A stretch of 64,000 nt of DNA from Acanthornis magna (GCA_036785705.1 JAWUZG010000001.1:9114001-9178000); one strand, 5' to 3'; counted from the stretch's first letter, positions 36,576-49,922 are shown. The notes: a model not told the origin generated them from the letters alone. Numbers and translations: made by a program.

Positions 36576-37904
36576 CTAGGAAGAATTAAATCAGCTCAAC
36601 ATACTTCAGTTCTCCTCATGATGAGGCATTAGTACACAGCATTAGAAATGCCCTCTAAACAATTTTTTTTTTTTAGATTAAATGCCTGTAAAAACATGAA
36701 AATCTCTTCACGCGAAAAGTGTTCCAGATATGGCAAAATGCCACAACATAACTCAAAACACAAGACTGCAGTGCCTGCGTGGTGGATGTTCATTTTGTTC
36801 CTTTGGGGGGTCCTAATCAACAGGGGAATTGGCTTCTTTTTCAAGGATGTTTTATAACTTTTGTTACATCAGCTGTGCAGCAATAGTATGTGTTTTTCAG
36901 ATCTAAGTAAACATACAAGTCAGGACAGCCACACCTGTCCTTTACTGACATCATGCAAAAAGACAAACAAAATGGAAGTGTTTTAAGTGATTCCAGTCCT
37001 GGAGAGAGATTTTTTTAAAAAGAAAACAGCTTTGTTCCTTGTGTGGTCATAGAAGAGCAGCAGGTCCATAATATCCAAAGAAAGGATCATTTTGACTCTG
37101 CACTACCTATGTTTATTATGCTCAAAGAACATTTACAAAACTTCAATGTTTTTATGCTGAAAATAGCTACATTAACTACTTGGGCCAAAATTTTTTGACT
37201 TTCAAAATTACACTAAACCAAAGTCTCAGGAAATAACTACACGATATTAAGTTTTCCAGAAAGTACCAAGCATCAACCTAATTTATCACTTCATGTCAAT
37301 TCATCTGTTTTGTATTCTGCCATTACTAGCTTGATGAATGAACTATGACAATGGGAGTGCATCATTTGTAAGTGTCAGCTTTCTCTTTCAGTTAGCCTTT
37401 TGACACAGGCAAAGAGTGAATTACATTAAACTTGACAAACTGGGTTTGTTCACTACATGCAGTGCAGAATGAGGTATCATCATCTTTCCTTTGCCCAAGA
37501 ATCAGATAAACACAGTTCATGTGGGTACCCATTCCCTACCTGGGAGCAGTAGGGAACTAAAACAGCTGGGAAATTCCCTAACTGTATTGCATTTCCCCAC
37601 TCTATCATCTCATTTCCATACCCTTTAGACTGAAAACCAGCTCCACTAACATTGAAGTCTCCAATGACTTAAATATCATACAACAGCATATTTAGTCAGA
37701 AAATGAAAAATAAGTTCTCTGCATTCAAGAGTGTGTAAAAGTTAAACCTTAAAACAAGACACTAGACATGCTAGATTTAATTCCATTTTACAATTTGCTC
37801 CAACAGACTAATCAAAAATCAGAGGTCTTCAAATACAATACAATACAATATTTACATGCTTTTCACGTTTTATCTCAAATTATCACCAAACATCAAAAAC
37901 TCAC
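36576..37904 (-). other. PTPN12: PTPN12 intron 14
   Basis: A 1.3-kb AT-rich intron. A short (ATACA)n-like repeat, a few units long, lies just beyond its exon-14 end at about 37831-37850. No mobile element is recognised. Confidence 0.8.
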
Positions 37905-37982
37905 TCTGTTCACTTGCTAATACAAATGATTCTGGTGTTCTTTCTGGGAGCGGGGGAGAGGAATCTTCACTAGCATCAGCAT
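37905..37982 (-). CDS. PTPN12: PTPN12 exon 14
   Basis: The 78-nt exon (phase 1 to phase 1) is bounded by a GATTTAG acceptor and a GTGAGT donor. It encodes about residues 664-689, containing ASEDSSPPLPERTPESFVLA. The PPLPERTPESF motif is a conserved SH3-type docking sequence of the PEST-type phosphatases. Skipping this exon would keep the frame. Confidence 0.95.
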
Positions 37983-40202
37983 CTAAATCAAATATGACAT
38001 TTAGGAAAGTTAAAAAACACAGATTTTTCTCCTACACTTTTAGAAGTTGATCTTTTCATACATCAGACAATCCTAAACTTGGTATAAAAACTAAAGCAAA
38101 AGAAAAGTTTGCTCTAAGTATTGTAAAATATTTTGGTTTACCACACTAACGCTGTGGAGCAACTTCATCTAACAACATTAACTTCACATTAAGGGCGTAG
38201 GATCAGTTTATGTGTTATGCAAGCAAGAAAACAAAACCACATTTTCTGTCTAAATAATTCGGAGGGAAAAAACCAATTAATACTTTTTCTTCATTCTTTC
38301 AGGTCTCAGTTTTGCTCCCCAAGTCCATGTTGAGGCCCACTGGCTCCCACACCACTGATACAAACTGGTGAAACAGCCTAGTGCAAGGTTTACTAGGTGG
38401 AAGGCTAAATAGGAGCCAGAGGAGATGGCTGCTGCTGGTGCCAGTACCACATCCTGTCCCCAGTCTGTTCCCTCTCACCTCCCAGGAGTGTACTAACACA
38501 AGCTATTCTGGCAGCAAAAGCCTCTCTCTGACCTGCTAAGAAATTTGGAGTAGTAATTAATGGTTTAAAACAATTTAAAGTAGCTGCTGCCGTAAGAAAT
38601 CTCATCTGACAACTGTACTCTGCACAAGATTCAAAAATACGAAGACACATTTCGACTAATAAAGCCATGAAGCTTGACCTGCCAGCATGCCCTGCTGCTG
38701 CAGGGACAGAATTCCATCAAGTTCTACAAGCCATTGTGTGCCAGGTGACTTCTGCTCCATCTCAAGTTTACTACACAGCACAAGAAAACCTTCATTAACA
38801 GAAAGGGCTCTATAAAACCAGAAAATAAAGTCACCGTGGATATGCACTAACTGAAAGTGAGTTGTTAGGGTTTTGGTTTGGGTGTTGCTGCTGCAGTGGA
38901 TTGTTGCTGTTTTATTGTTCTCTGTTTGTTTTTTTCCTTTTGCCTCAGGGTACAACTACTTTTCACTTCATTTGAATCAAAAAGAGGATTTAAGTGTGTG
39001 GTAAGATCGTGCACCAGCAGTTAGGGTTAGGCAATTAGGGTGCTGGTAAGTTCACAGACAAGTTTCACTGGTGATTGCACCCACATTCCCAGCTTCAGAC
39101 ACAAGAGTCCTGAGCCAGTATGGAAATGAGAAAGCCACAGGGTTTAGGATCACTGGTGCCAAGTGATCTAACCCTATATTCTTGAGTCCCAGAGGGATTA
39201 CAAGACCTGCAACCAGAATATAAAATGGGGAGTGTTCACTACCATACAACGGAAGAGATACAGCCTTAATAACAAGAGATAAATGTTAAAAAAATTAATG
39301 CTAGAATTTTAATAAATTCCTGTGAAATCATCAACATACCAGCAGCACAAGGGCTGTACTGTTATTTCAAGGCGTTTCTGATACACAGTTACATGAAACA
39401 AACTCTAGAGTGACATTTCTCCAATTCTTTATAATATTTATGACATATCACTTATTTTATTTGCATGTTCTTATAGCATCTACATAATGAGATGCATGGA
39501 GAGGTGATAATTTCCAAACAGTGATAAACAATAACTGCTCTGAGAAAGAAGAAAAAATTCTGGCTAAACGGAAAAATACAATAGCCTGCAAATCTATAAA
39601 ACAAATCCAAGGAGGACTGCTTGCAAAGTTGAAATAACTAGGACAAAAGGACTTTGTCAGCTCTGCAGAGCATCTTTTAAGTCACAGTCTTAAAAATATA
39701 CAGTTAAGTGCAAGTATTGTTCTGTGTTTACACCTAGTGTCACAATATCTATAATCTATATCAAAATCTATAGAAACAGATTGTTTTTAAGGCTGCAAAA
39801 CAGTTCAAATCTCTGGATATATGACTTTTTGTGAACATTTAATTCACAAAGCCAGTATTTTCAATTCAGTTGGTTCTTCATCTTGCATCATACACTGAGT
39901 CCCATTTCACTTCAGAAAATCATGAAGTCTGCACAGACTCCTGAGGTGAGACCATCACTGCAGGCAGCTCCAAGCACAGGAGTCTGAGCTGAATCCAGAA
40001 GTTTATGTTCTTTCAGCTCCACAGCCTTACTTCTTGTTTTGTTGGGCTTTGCACAAGCAGCTACCCATGCCTGATCTTTTCTTCCCAGCTCTGTCCTCCA
40101 TCTGATCTAAGAGTGCCAGCCTGACTGAAATCTGCACCTGCATGTTTCGGGACCCTTTTGCCTTCAGTAAATGACGTTCTAACTTGCAAACTTTCGTTTC
40201 AC

Positions 40203-40233
<31 letters not shown>

Positions 40234-40881
40234 TAGTAAAAGATAAAAAGCCACTAATAAAGCATAACTTGGATTTTTAGATGAACAGCTGTATTAGCTT
40301 GTCACCCCCAGCCATGCACAGGAAAAGAGGAAAGCACAGCTAAATATTTACAACACTATTAAAATGCAGGAGCAAAATCATGAGCAACTTCAAAGACCAA
40401 CACAGTGCATGAGGTTACATCTACATTTTTAGGAACAGCACATCACCCGGTAAGCATGAAATTGTTACGTATTTCCACAAGCCTGTTGAAAATGCTTTGA
40501 CTAGTCAACCCCCAATTATTATAGACACTTCCATGAAACTGGGCATAGAGAAAAATATGCACCAAATAATAACACAGAAACCTACAATTACATACAAACC
40601 TACAGGAATGTATTATAAATAAAGCATTAAACAAATGCTCACAGTAAAGCTCACAATACAGCTTTTGAAGCGGCTAATCATGGTCTGTAGTACCTTATAC
40701 CAAAAATAGCTCACATGCAAACTGAAAGCTGGCAGAAAAGCATTGTGCCCTCTCTGAAGCTGCCATACCGCACTGATTAAATTTACATTTAGAAAATTGC
40801 ATTGCAAAGACATTTATGTTGTCCAACTCTACAGATGCAGCTAGCTAAAGAGCAGCACTTCTGAACCTTAATGAAACCTAC
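37983..40881 (-). other. PTPN12: PTPN12 intron 13
   Basis: A 2.9-kb intron. It contains a 29-base A-run at 40203-40231 and a degenerate TTAGGG-like patch at about 39021-39040. No coding exon or named repeat is seen. Confidence 0.8.
40203..40231 (+). repeat. Poly-A run (29 A)
   Basis: An uninterrupted run of 29 A follows a sequence ending TTTCGTTTCAC. CR1 elements do not leave poly-A tails, so a run this long in a bird is either simple slippage or the tail of a retrocopy. The preceding 150 bases do not resemble a known mRNA to me. Confidence 0.8.
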
Positions 40882-41846
40882 CTTTGCCATCTTCAGAACA
40901 TGCTACAGCTGTTAAGTCTTGCCTAGCAATAGACATTGGCAATACTTTTCTGGCAGAAATGTTTTCAGTATTAGTGGCAGCAGAGACTGTGGCACTTGCG
41001 GTTGACACATTGGACGCGCTTTTGCTCATGGCTCCGTCAAAGTTCATCTCATCTGTGTCAGAATCATCTGAATGGAGAGGATTAGTAAAACAGAGGGGTG
41101 CTCGAACAGAAAGAGGAGTATGATCAACATTATCACTGGAAGGATGTTCAACTGGGGTGTTTGATACTAGGGAGAGAGTTTTAACACCGTGACACACGGG
41201 GTCTGAAGACAACTCTTCAGACACGGACGTACGCAGTGCATTTTCAGGCCCGTGTAGCGACCACGTGGCGTGTCCCTTCTCTGTCAGAGGCAGACGGTCT
41301 GGTCTTGGTGGGGTGTCAGACACCTGCTGACTCTGCACACTTTCCGGGGAAGGTATTAAGGCTGTGTTAGACTGTGGCACGCTGTATTCCATACATGAGT
41401 TTTGAGAAGCATCCACAAATGAATCCCCTGAAATCTGTTCCTGTGGCTTAAAGCTCTTATCAATTACACAGGATGACACAGGCTTAATTTTAATTGCATG
41501 TCCCCTGTTCAACAGGGAGTTCCCATCGAAGCTTCGAGGTCCCTCCTGCAGAGGTACCTTCTTGATCTCAAAACTTAAGTTGCGCTCCAGCCTCTTCTCC
41601 ACATGTTCGATGGGTTCATTCTTCCCTGAATGTTCTGTTGATTTATTATAATTCTCATTGAGGTCTGTTGAATGCTCTGATGAAACCATGTGCAAAACTG
41701 GCTTTGGATGGTATCTGTCATTGTCCTGCCACACCGTAGTGACTGTTGGATAAGCTGACGGGGGAGACGGTGTTAGGATCGGTGGTACTGGCTGAGGCTC
41801 TGGAGGCTGCAAGATTTCTTCTTTAGCATCTCCTTCTACAAGGCAA
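40882..41846 (-). CDS. PTPN12: PTPN12 exon 13 (large tail exon)
   Basis: This 965-nt exon encodes about residues 342-664, nearly half of the protein. The acceptor is TTTGCAG and the donor GTAGGT. It begins SCLVEGDAKEEILQPPEP, continues with a proline-rich segment (PVPPILTPSPPSAYP, about 361-375) and the conserved TTVWQDNDRYHPKPVLHMVS. Further on come NLSFEIKKVPLQEGP (about 431), DTPPRPDRLPL (about 519-529), and TNPLHSDDSDTDE with the Shc PTB-binding NPLH at about 597. It ends with ISARKVLPMSIARQD. Identity to human PTP-PEST is very high in these docking motifs and low between them. The open frame continues at both ends into intron. Confidence 0.98.
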
Positions 41847-42635
41847 CTGCAAAACAACCAAAACACAAATGTCTAAGTTTTCTGGATTTTGACAATATTT
41901 TAGATATCGATCCATCTCCCACTGCAGTAGTTAACACTTTCATACCAATATCAAACTCCACACAGAGCTTCCACTGCACACAGACAATGGTTATAGAATA
42001 TGACTAGTGGGGTAGGCAAGAATTAAGTCAACACACTCAAAATGTCTTTCAGAATATCACAAAGACATTCATTCAGGCCACAACTAATCCTCACTAATAG
42101 TTCAAAGATTGCTCACATCCTTTCCCAGAAGCAGTTTTTCAAAAACTCTGTAACACAGGCCCTCTTGTGGCAGCATTTCACCACTTTTTTCCTTAAGTGG
42201 CTCAGAGGAACTTGACATATGGAATTCAAATTTCAATAAAGCCAAGAAAGATTTCTTTGAAAAAAAACCAACTTTACAGCCCCCTTAACACTGAATATCT
42301 TCCTTCATTTTTATTTTTCTGTACATGCCCAAGATGATTTTTATGTTTATATATTTAATAGTCTCCACATAGACACAGACCAAATTTAGCTGACATGAGG
42401 TACATACAATATAAAAAATATTCACAGTAGAAAATACGATCCAAATTATAGTGCATATTAGTGAGACCACGGCACTTACAACTACAGTTCATCTCAAGTG
42501 ACTTAAAAGGAGAAGTTCTTCAAGCATATGGTCAGATTAGATGCAGAATAGTTGACTACAAACATTTAGCATAGTTGATGAGGGCTTTGTCAACAAACAG
42601 GAATTAAGCATTATATAATTTTCATTCCTTTAAAA

Positions 42636-42945
42636 ATCCAGCATGACCTGGACCAGCTCAAGAAGAGGGCCCATGGGAACATCATCAGGTTCAAGAAAGC
42701 CAAGTGCAAGGTGCTGCACTGGTTTGGGGCAACCCCTGGTGTTCATACAGGCTGGGGCTTGAACAGACGGAGAGCAGCCCTGTGGAGAAGGACCTGCAAG
42801 TGCTGCTGGAGGAGGGGCTGGACATGAGCCAGCAGTCCAGAAACCATGTCTTGGGCTGCATCAAAAGCAGCGTGGCCAGCAGATGGAAGCAAGGAATTCT
42901 ACTCTGCCCCTACACTCTGCTCTCATGAGACCCTCCAGCATAAGA
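42636..42945 (+). repeat. CR1 LINE fragment, ORF2 C-terminal region
   Basis: A good succession of CR1 blocks is present: GGACCAGCTCAAGAAGAGGG, AGGTTCAAGAAAGCCAAGTG, CAAGGTGCTGCACTGG, AGAGCAGCCCTGTGGAGAAG, GGGCTGCATCAAAAGCAGCG and CTCTGCTCTCATGAGACCCT. A remnant reading frame includes EKDLQVLLEEGLDMSQQS, typical of the LINE reverse-transcriptase C-terminus, but it is broken. The element is 5'- and 3'-truncated and antisense to PTPN12. Confidence 0.9.
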
Positions 42946-45178
42946 AGGACTACACAATTGCACAGGAACTCTGCCTATAAGAGAAAGGCATCAGGCTCTC
43001 ATTATTTGTCTGCATGCCACATCACAAACAAAATCAAAGTATTTCTACTGGCTCCCCTACTTCCAAACAGGCCTAAGAAGGATTTAGCAAGTGCAAATCC
43101 TCGAGACATATAGGAAAACACCCCAAAACAAAAAAAGTTGAAGGACCGTCTCACAGTTGAGTCTTGCAGAGAACTAAAAGCACACCTGACTTGGGATAGG
43201 CTACTGCATATGTTTCATCCTTGTGACTTTACTAGCACTAAGCTATAGCAGTATGGGTGAAGAACTACAATCTCTATACAAGGGATTCCATACTAAAGAG
43301 AACCGTTTGGAGTCTCAGTTTATGAAAATCCTAACCCCCCGAAGTACTGCATGCTTCCCAGCTTCCAAATTATCTTCTAAAAGTTCCTGTATCTTTGTAT
43401 CTAGAAAATCCCACATCCCCTTGCAGTTCTGGGTGATCTCTTTCATTCTCTGCCTGACTCCTCTCACAAAGAGTTGGGCCTCAAATTCCTTCTTTTCCTC
43501 TCCTCCCTGCACTTGTATATTGCTGCTTTTCTTTACATTAAAACAGAAGGAAGTCAAAGCACATCAAAGCAATTTAACAGACGTAATTTGGGAACTCTTG
43601 CCTCTAGATGTTGTTGAAAAATGAATAAGCTTGAGAATAAGTTGTTCGCCTGAATTAGTGAAGATAAGACAGGAAAGGGGGGGGAAGTCATTCTTGCTCC
43701 AATTTAATACACACTAAGGTCAGGAGAATTCCCTCCTCTTGGATTTCTCTCCTCTGTTCTGAATGGGGGAGGGGGACACAGGGAGGGAGACAGAGAGTGC
43801 ACTTGCACAAATGTTTACATGTCCCCTTTTACCAGCAGTGATGCTCATCAGTAATCTCCACTAAATCCTCCTGCTGAAAATCATGATTTTCCCTTATTGA
43901 CCTGATTTTCCTGACCCAGAGTTATTTGCAATCAGCAAAACTAATTTCTTATCCAGTACAGACCTCACATTAAGATTACAATTAGCTAAAGGAGCAAATT
44001 AGCATTAAACTCGATACAACAAGGTTATAGGTCCACAATACCAGTCAAAATTCATTAAGTTCTTCACCAATTACTGTTCAATGAAATCACTCTACCCTTT
44101 GATCCACTGGTAAACAGAGCCCCACGTGTATCCAAACAGTTCCCTTAGCGCTATCCATAGAACTGATGATACAGGAAATGCTGCACAAGTCAGCAACCCA
44201 AAAGTTGATTAAACAGTTTCCTCCTATACATCTCAACAGAACTACTAAATGTTGCCCATTACATTTGAAGTTAAATGGCATTCCTTCACTCTCAAATGAG
44301 AGCTTACAGTGAAGAAATTAGAAATTATTTGCCAAAATCATTCTTTGCCTTATTAATATTGAAGGATATTTCTCCTCAGAAACTGAGATGCCCAAATAGC
44401 ATTCTAATGTATTTTTTCTCTTTAAATTAGGAAGCAGATGCTGATAGATAAGAATTTTTCCATTTTACTGCCATTTTTAATATTACTATTTCACATATTC
44501 TGCATTGCAAATAATGCTTTTGTTTGTTTCCACTCAGCAGAAATATTAGGATATGAACACATTCAGAAGGTCTCTGTTTGGCAGTAGCTTTTTCTAAAAC
44601 TCTTGAGAGTCTTGGCCATTTTGGGATGCTGCATAATGCTGTCTTTGGGCATGTCCTTCAGCAGCTGTGTTCAAGAGACATTTCTGCCCCCAGAGGGAGA
44701 AAATTATCTGAAGATGAACTACTAATGAAAACAACAGGAGACAGTAAAACCAGCTTGATTTAGAATACCAGGAAACTAACAGAATGCTCATGAAAGAGGA
44801 TATTGAGACAGAAAAGTCAGTGAACCAAAGAAAGCCAGGCCATTCAAGTAAGAAGAGTAAGCTTTCCTGTATTAGACCTTTAAATAAACACATACATTTG
44901 TAAAATCCCACTGTGTGATAAAAATATAGAAAGCTTTGTCACAACTGAGCCCTGAAGTGCCTCTTCGGATCCAACTGCTCCTGATTATCTTGGAATGCCA
45001 CTGCCTCGGCACTTCCTCATTTACAGCTGGATGTGGAATTTCCCTGGGTGACCAAGGCAGCTTTCTCATACACTTTTATTGCCACACAGCCTGAGCAGCT
45101 GATGCAGTGCCCTAGTAAACCATGAATTAGGCAATAACAACTTTTAAAAGTTATTTCTCATAGTAACAATTACACACA

Positions 45179-45185
<7 letters not shown>

Positions 45186-45209
<24 letters not shown>
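45186..45209 (+). repeat. Poly-A run (24 A)
   Basis: An uninterrupted A-run in PTPN12 intron 12, preceded by AT-rich DNA without a recognisable retrocopy. Confidence 0.8.
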
Positions 45210-48200
45210 GCCTTCCCACAGCTTTCCACCAAAAATGTATACGTGATAAAAGCCGTACATTGCTTTCTCTGCAATACATTATAAATTTTTAGAATGTTTT
45301 AAAATGTAAGCCATTCTACTCCTAATGGAAAAGAGCTATATTATTAAAACTGCACACAATGGGTTCAGATTTAAATGAAACTTGGCCAGTGTTCAAAAGA
45401 AAAAAAGCCTTAAGTAATGCATGGTTATTCTATGCAGCATACTGTAGGGTGTTTCAAATAAAAGAGTGTGATGCCAAGGTCATGGAATGCAGCTGCTATG
45501 AGCAACCAAAAATAGATACCAACCTCTACATACTCCCTTATAATTAAAATAGGAAAATTAAACTCAACATAAGCAGGCTGAAGCTAGACAACCACATTAT
45601 TCTACTTCTGCATTAAATCACTGCCATCCACTGCAGTCCATTGAGTGAAGCTGCTGCAAATGTACTGCAAATAATTTACACAAAGTATAATGAATTAATA
45701 AAAATAACCGACTGGTGAATTTATCCTGTAAAATTTACTTACCAAGGCTTTTTGGTTTTTTTAATTGTGGCATACGAATTCGAGAGAGCTAAGAAGGAAC
45801 ACTCATCAATGAGTTTTATCTTAGCTTTGCAGGAGATGCAAAGAGATAGTTTGCTGGTGTTGAAATGAAACAGAGTAACACATAACCCTGGAAATGTATT
45901 TCCTATCATCAGACTGAAGTCCAATCAGAATCTGATGTGAAGTTAAACTGCTATAGTGTTTCACCTTTTCTCCTTCAGACAGCAGCATGTAACTCTTCAT
46001 TACACTGCATACAAAAAAGCTGTTACATCATCTTTGCTTTTTGTGAGTTTATGTCTAAGTTCATGCTTTGATTTCAAACTGCATTTGAACTTGAAAATAA
46101 AGAACTTTTTGGAACCAAGCCTGACTAAAATAAACCACCTCTTTTCCCAAGTGCTTTAGAATCAACTACTAAGCACACAAATATTTCAAGGACTAAAACT
46201 TAAAGGTATTAAGATGCTCCCTCTGAATTCTGACGCATCTGTCACACAAAATCAAGTACAATACTAAACTTAAATTTAAAACTTAGGTTTTTTGCAGTCT
46301 TATATCTAACAAAGTTAAACCTCACTTATGCCCTCTTCTTACATTAACCTGAAAACAATTAAAGCATGTCTAATAAAGACTTTCCATCCCCTCAAGTCCT
46401 CTAAAGAAAGGTGACTTTCACAAGAAGTGATCATCAACTGCCAAGCCAAGCACTTTCTAGGATAAGATGCTGATGTATGCACTAATGAGCCTTTCTTGTT
46501 TACCTCTGGAATAATCAAGGAGTAATACTGGAATTTTTTTTATGTTGACATCAAATGGAGAGAGACATTAAGCTAAATGACTACATTCACATATTGTACA
46601 GCAAGTTTAATTACATTAAAGCATTACAAGATGATAAAAGATTGGAAGGCAATACAATTCCAAAAGCTCTGCAAAACAAGTACAGCTAAATGCTTCATGG
46701 TAAGCTAAGTAAATAAAATACCACTTTAATATCAATTTAATATCAATAGCCTACAGATATATGTAACTTTCAAGAAGAAAAAGGTATAAAAGCAGCCTAG
46801 AAAGTAACACTCCTTCCCCAATACATGCCCGGGCCAAAGCAAGTACTAAAAGGATTAATTATACCTCTCTGGGTAAGCTTCCTACCTTGCACTGTAAAAG
46901 TCTTTAGTGACATCCCATCCCTAGCACAGATGGGAGAGTTTATGTGATAATAGCTACACTTTTAGAGGAAGAGAGCTTCAGGTTTAAAGAAGATACTGAG
47001 ATGATTTCATGACAGCAACACAAACAAAACACGAGAGTGAGAAAGCCACCTTCACAGAAAAATTCTGCCATGTCCTGAGTGGTTAGCCAGTGGAAAGGGC
47101 TGCAGAGGAGATGTCACCATCTCATCCAGCAGACTTGGGGCCGTCAGAAAACAACTAACAGGCGTCATAAACTTTACTGTCTGAGCAAGCAACAATATGG
47201 AAAACAAGCACTCTGAGGCCAAGAAATGAAAACCAACTTTTCTCCTGCTCAGTCAGAATCATCAGGCAAGTTCATGTGAAACCAAGCTGGCTCATGGTAC
47301 TCTGCACTATCAGTCCCCATAGCCCTTTTTGCTTTGGAAAAATGAAGAAAATGTTAAAACTTAAACCCTTAAAAATACAGCTTGCTTTACTAAAACACAT
47401 TCTAAAGCCACCAACAGCCACCAACAACACAATATAAAGAATTTAAAAGCCTTATTTCTTTTTAAAAGTAGTAGCTTTAGCAACTTGCTTGTTACTTCTT
47501 CAGAGACAGTGCATGTAAAACTCAAGTACACATTTGACTGGCAACCTAAAAATCTTTCCTTCTGCATATGGGGATTAAATTAGAATGTTTCACTGATTCT
47601 GTTCTCCCATCCTCCCCAGGAAAAGGATGTTAACCTACGCCAAAACATCCACAATACAAAAAACCTGGATCTATGTCCTGACTGAATCAGGCTGTAGATT
47701 TGTAAAATTACCCCCCACATCAAGAAAAAAACATGCTCATTAGTGGGTATTTTGAGCAGATGTGACTAATAGCAAATAAAGCCTTTCCTCAGAAGCATCT
47801 TCCAGGAGGGGTGTAATTAATTGTTTTTAAAAAATAATCTCCATTTCAGAAAGACAACAGCTTTGCTAAAAGCTTCCATTTATTCACCTCTAAGGAACCA
47901 ATCTGCCTGCCAGCACTAGCAGATGGGAAAGTATGAGTTTATGGAAACAGGCCCAAAAAAACCCCAGGCTTTAAGGAGAGATTAAAAGATTTTTAACTTA
48001 ATGCAGCAAGTAAAGGATAATGCAATGCAGATAAGACAGATGTATGCTTAAACATGAATTACATGAACTATACATATGTTATTATTATGTGAATATAAAA
48101 AAATAATAGAAACTAAGGTACACCTAAGATTATTTCAAGGAACACTAGTAAGGAAATTACCTATTAGACAGCAATCATATTTCTAAGCTCAGTGATGAAG

Positions 48201-49206
48201 TTTCAAGAGCTTGGATCTCATCATGAACACAGGTTAACTGACTCCTCTGTCATCATATTAATCTACATAATTGAATACAATTACGTTATCATAAATCCAA
48301 ATAAGGTAAAAAATATATTGCTTACATAGCACCAACCATGGCATTTGTTTGTAAAAAGCCCCAACTCACTTCCATCTCTTTCTTCATTTTAAAAAAATTA
48401 TACTTTACTTACGACTAAATGTTATGCTACTGGCTGGTGGTTTCTTATGTCATTCTACAACTTTAGAAAACTCAAGTGTTCACCTTATGTCTATTTAACT
48501 ACAGGCAATGTAACACAGGCAAGATCACCTGCCAAGGGCCCCTATAAGACTTCCACAAACAAGCTGGGGGACTTGGACACCTAGTTCAGGAGAGTTGCTT
48601 CTTTAGCTGTCTTGACACTTAGGTTAGGTACCCATTTTAGGCTGATCAATCTGTTGGTTCAGATTTACTTTTGGCTTCTGTAAAGATATGTCTGTGCAGT
48701 TTAAGAGCTAGAGCACATTTCCTCTCCTGAATAAAAGGATTGGTGAGACCAATTCTTCTCAATAATAACAGCATTTGGTTGCCATACTCTAGTAAAAAGC
48801 AGTACTTGTCCGAGACTTTTCGGGAATAAATGGGTATGTTTCATTATGGTTTTGTCTCCAAAAATGAGGGTTCAGTCATTATTTGAGCCAATTTTAAGTT
48901 TGTTTTGCTACTATCACCTAGCGGAATTAAAACACAAGTAGATGTAACATATCTGACTAGTAAAGGTGCATGTTTGTCTACTCACAGATATCATTGCAAG
49001 GTTGGTATATTCAAAAACAGACTTCACAAAGATATTGCGGCTTATATAAGTTACAAGACTTCTCTTTGCATTATGTATATTCCTATTTATAAATACAACA
49101 TATGCATCTTATGTCTTTATGGTATCATTGGTACCACTTTACGGTAGTTTATTCCACTTTTTATTCATCTTTCAGCGTAAAATAGTATATGAACGCAATT
49201 AACTAC

Positions 49207-49292
49207 CTGCGGGTCCGTGGAGGCTTTGGTGGAGGAGAATCCTGTTTCTCAGCATCTGAAGAACTGACAGCATTCTCTGTATTGTTTTCATC
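49207..49292 (-). CDS. PTPN12: PTPN12 exon 12
   Basis: The 86-nt exon encodes about residues 314-341 and two bases of S342, after an AATCAG acceptor and before a GTAGTT donor. It starts DENNTENAV and ends EKQDSPPPKPPRTR. PPPKPPR is the proline motif that binds the SH3 domain of p130Cas. The critical proline corresponds to human P337 and falls at residue 337 here as well if the N-terminus has the same length. Confidence 0.97.
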
Positions 49293-49902
49293 CTGATTAA
49301 AAGAAAAAAAGGGTATTTTTAGTCCTGACTGTAAAGCTAATACACAGAATATCTGAACTGTAAGGTCCAAAGATCTGTAATGATACTTGGCAATAATATA
49401 TAACAATATGACCTATTTTTGGCTATCATATAGAGATCACTCTCAAAACTCTATTCTAAATGCACAAAATTATTTTATATCTTGTGTTTCCAACTCCAAA
49501 TTTTTCTGACTGAAGATTTTGGTTTGTTTGCCGTTGAACAATCTACCAGAGAAAATACTCAAAAGCTGATCTTTTTTCAGTAGTGAGCAAGCTCTCGTAC
49601 ACCCTCCAAATCACTCACATTGAAAGCATTTATTTTCCAGTCAGTCTAATTATTTTCACTTGTACCATCACTCCAATGAAGATAAGACTAATCTACAGTG
49701 TAGTAAGGAAATGAGAAGGATCTTACCCACTTGTCACCTAATGCATCTATCTAAAATACTTTCAAATAATCTCCCGTTTGTGTACAAGAAAGTTTCATTT
49801 ACCCAGCAAAGCATGAAAGCATGAAGATTTTAATTTCACTTCAGGACCATAAAAATAAAAGATGTATTTTATATATGCATGTATTTATAAAGCCATACAC
49901 AC

Positions 49903-49922
49903 TTACATGTATATACATGTAA
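49903..49922. repeat. 20-bp perfect palindrome
   Basis: TTACATGTATATACATGTAA reads identically on both strands. It ends six bases before the inferred start of the adjacent LTR and could form a small cruciform. It may equally be a chance result of AT-rich sequence. Confidence 0.6.

Larger units (their letters stand above)
41847..49206 (-). other. PTPN12: PTPN12 intron 12
   Basis: A 7.4-kb intron. Contents recognised are a plus-strand CR1 fragment at 42636-42945, an unassigned 80-codon minus-strand open frame at 43315-43557, a 24-base A-run at 45186-45209 and an 11-12-bp two-copy repeat near 46729-46752. The remainder is AT-rich with no supportable feature. Confidence 0.8.

Noticed and set aside
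39021..39040. Interstitial telomere-like TTAGGG motifs
   Set aside because: Only two or three imperfect units within 20 bases, which is expected by chance.
42704..42928. 74-codon plus-strand open frame
   Set aside because: It is a remnant of the CR1 reverse-transcriptase reading frame, truncated at both ends, so it is annotated as repeat and not as a gene.
43315..43557. Possible 14-3-3 protein retrocopy
   Set aside because: A faint E-E-K-K and I..C..LLD-like spacing suggested 14-3-3 proteins, but aligned identities are too few and the cysteine is out of register. It is kept only as an unassigned open frame.
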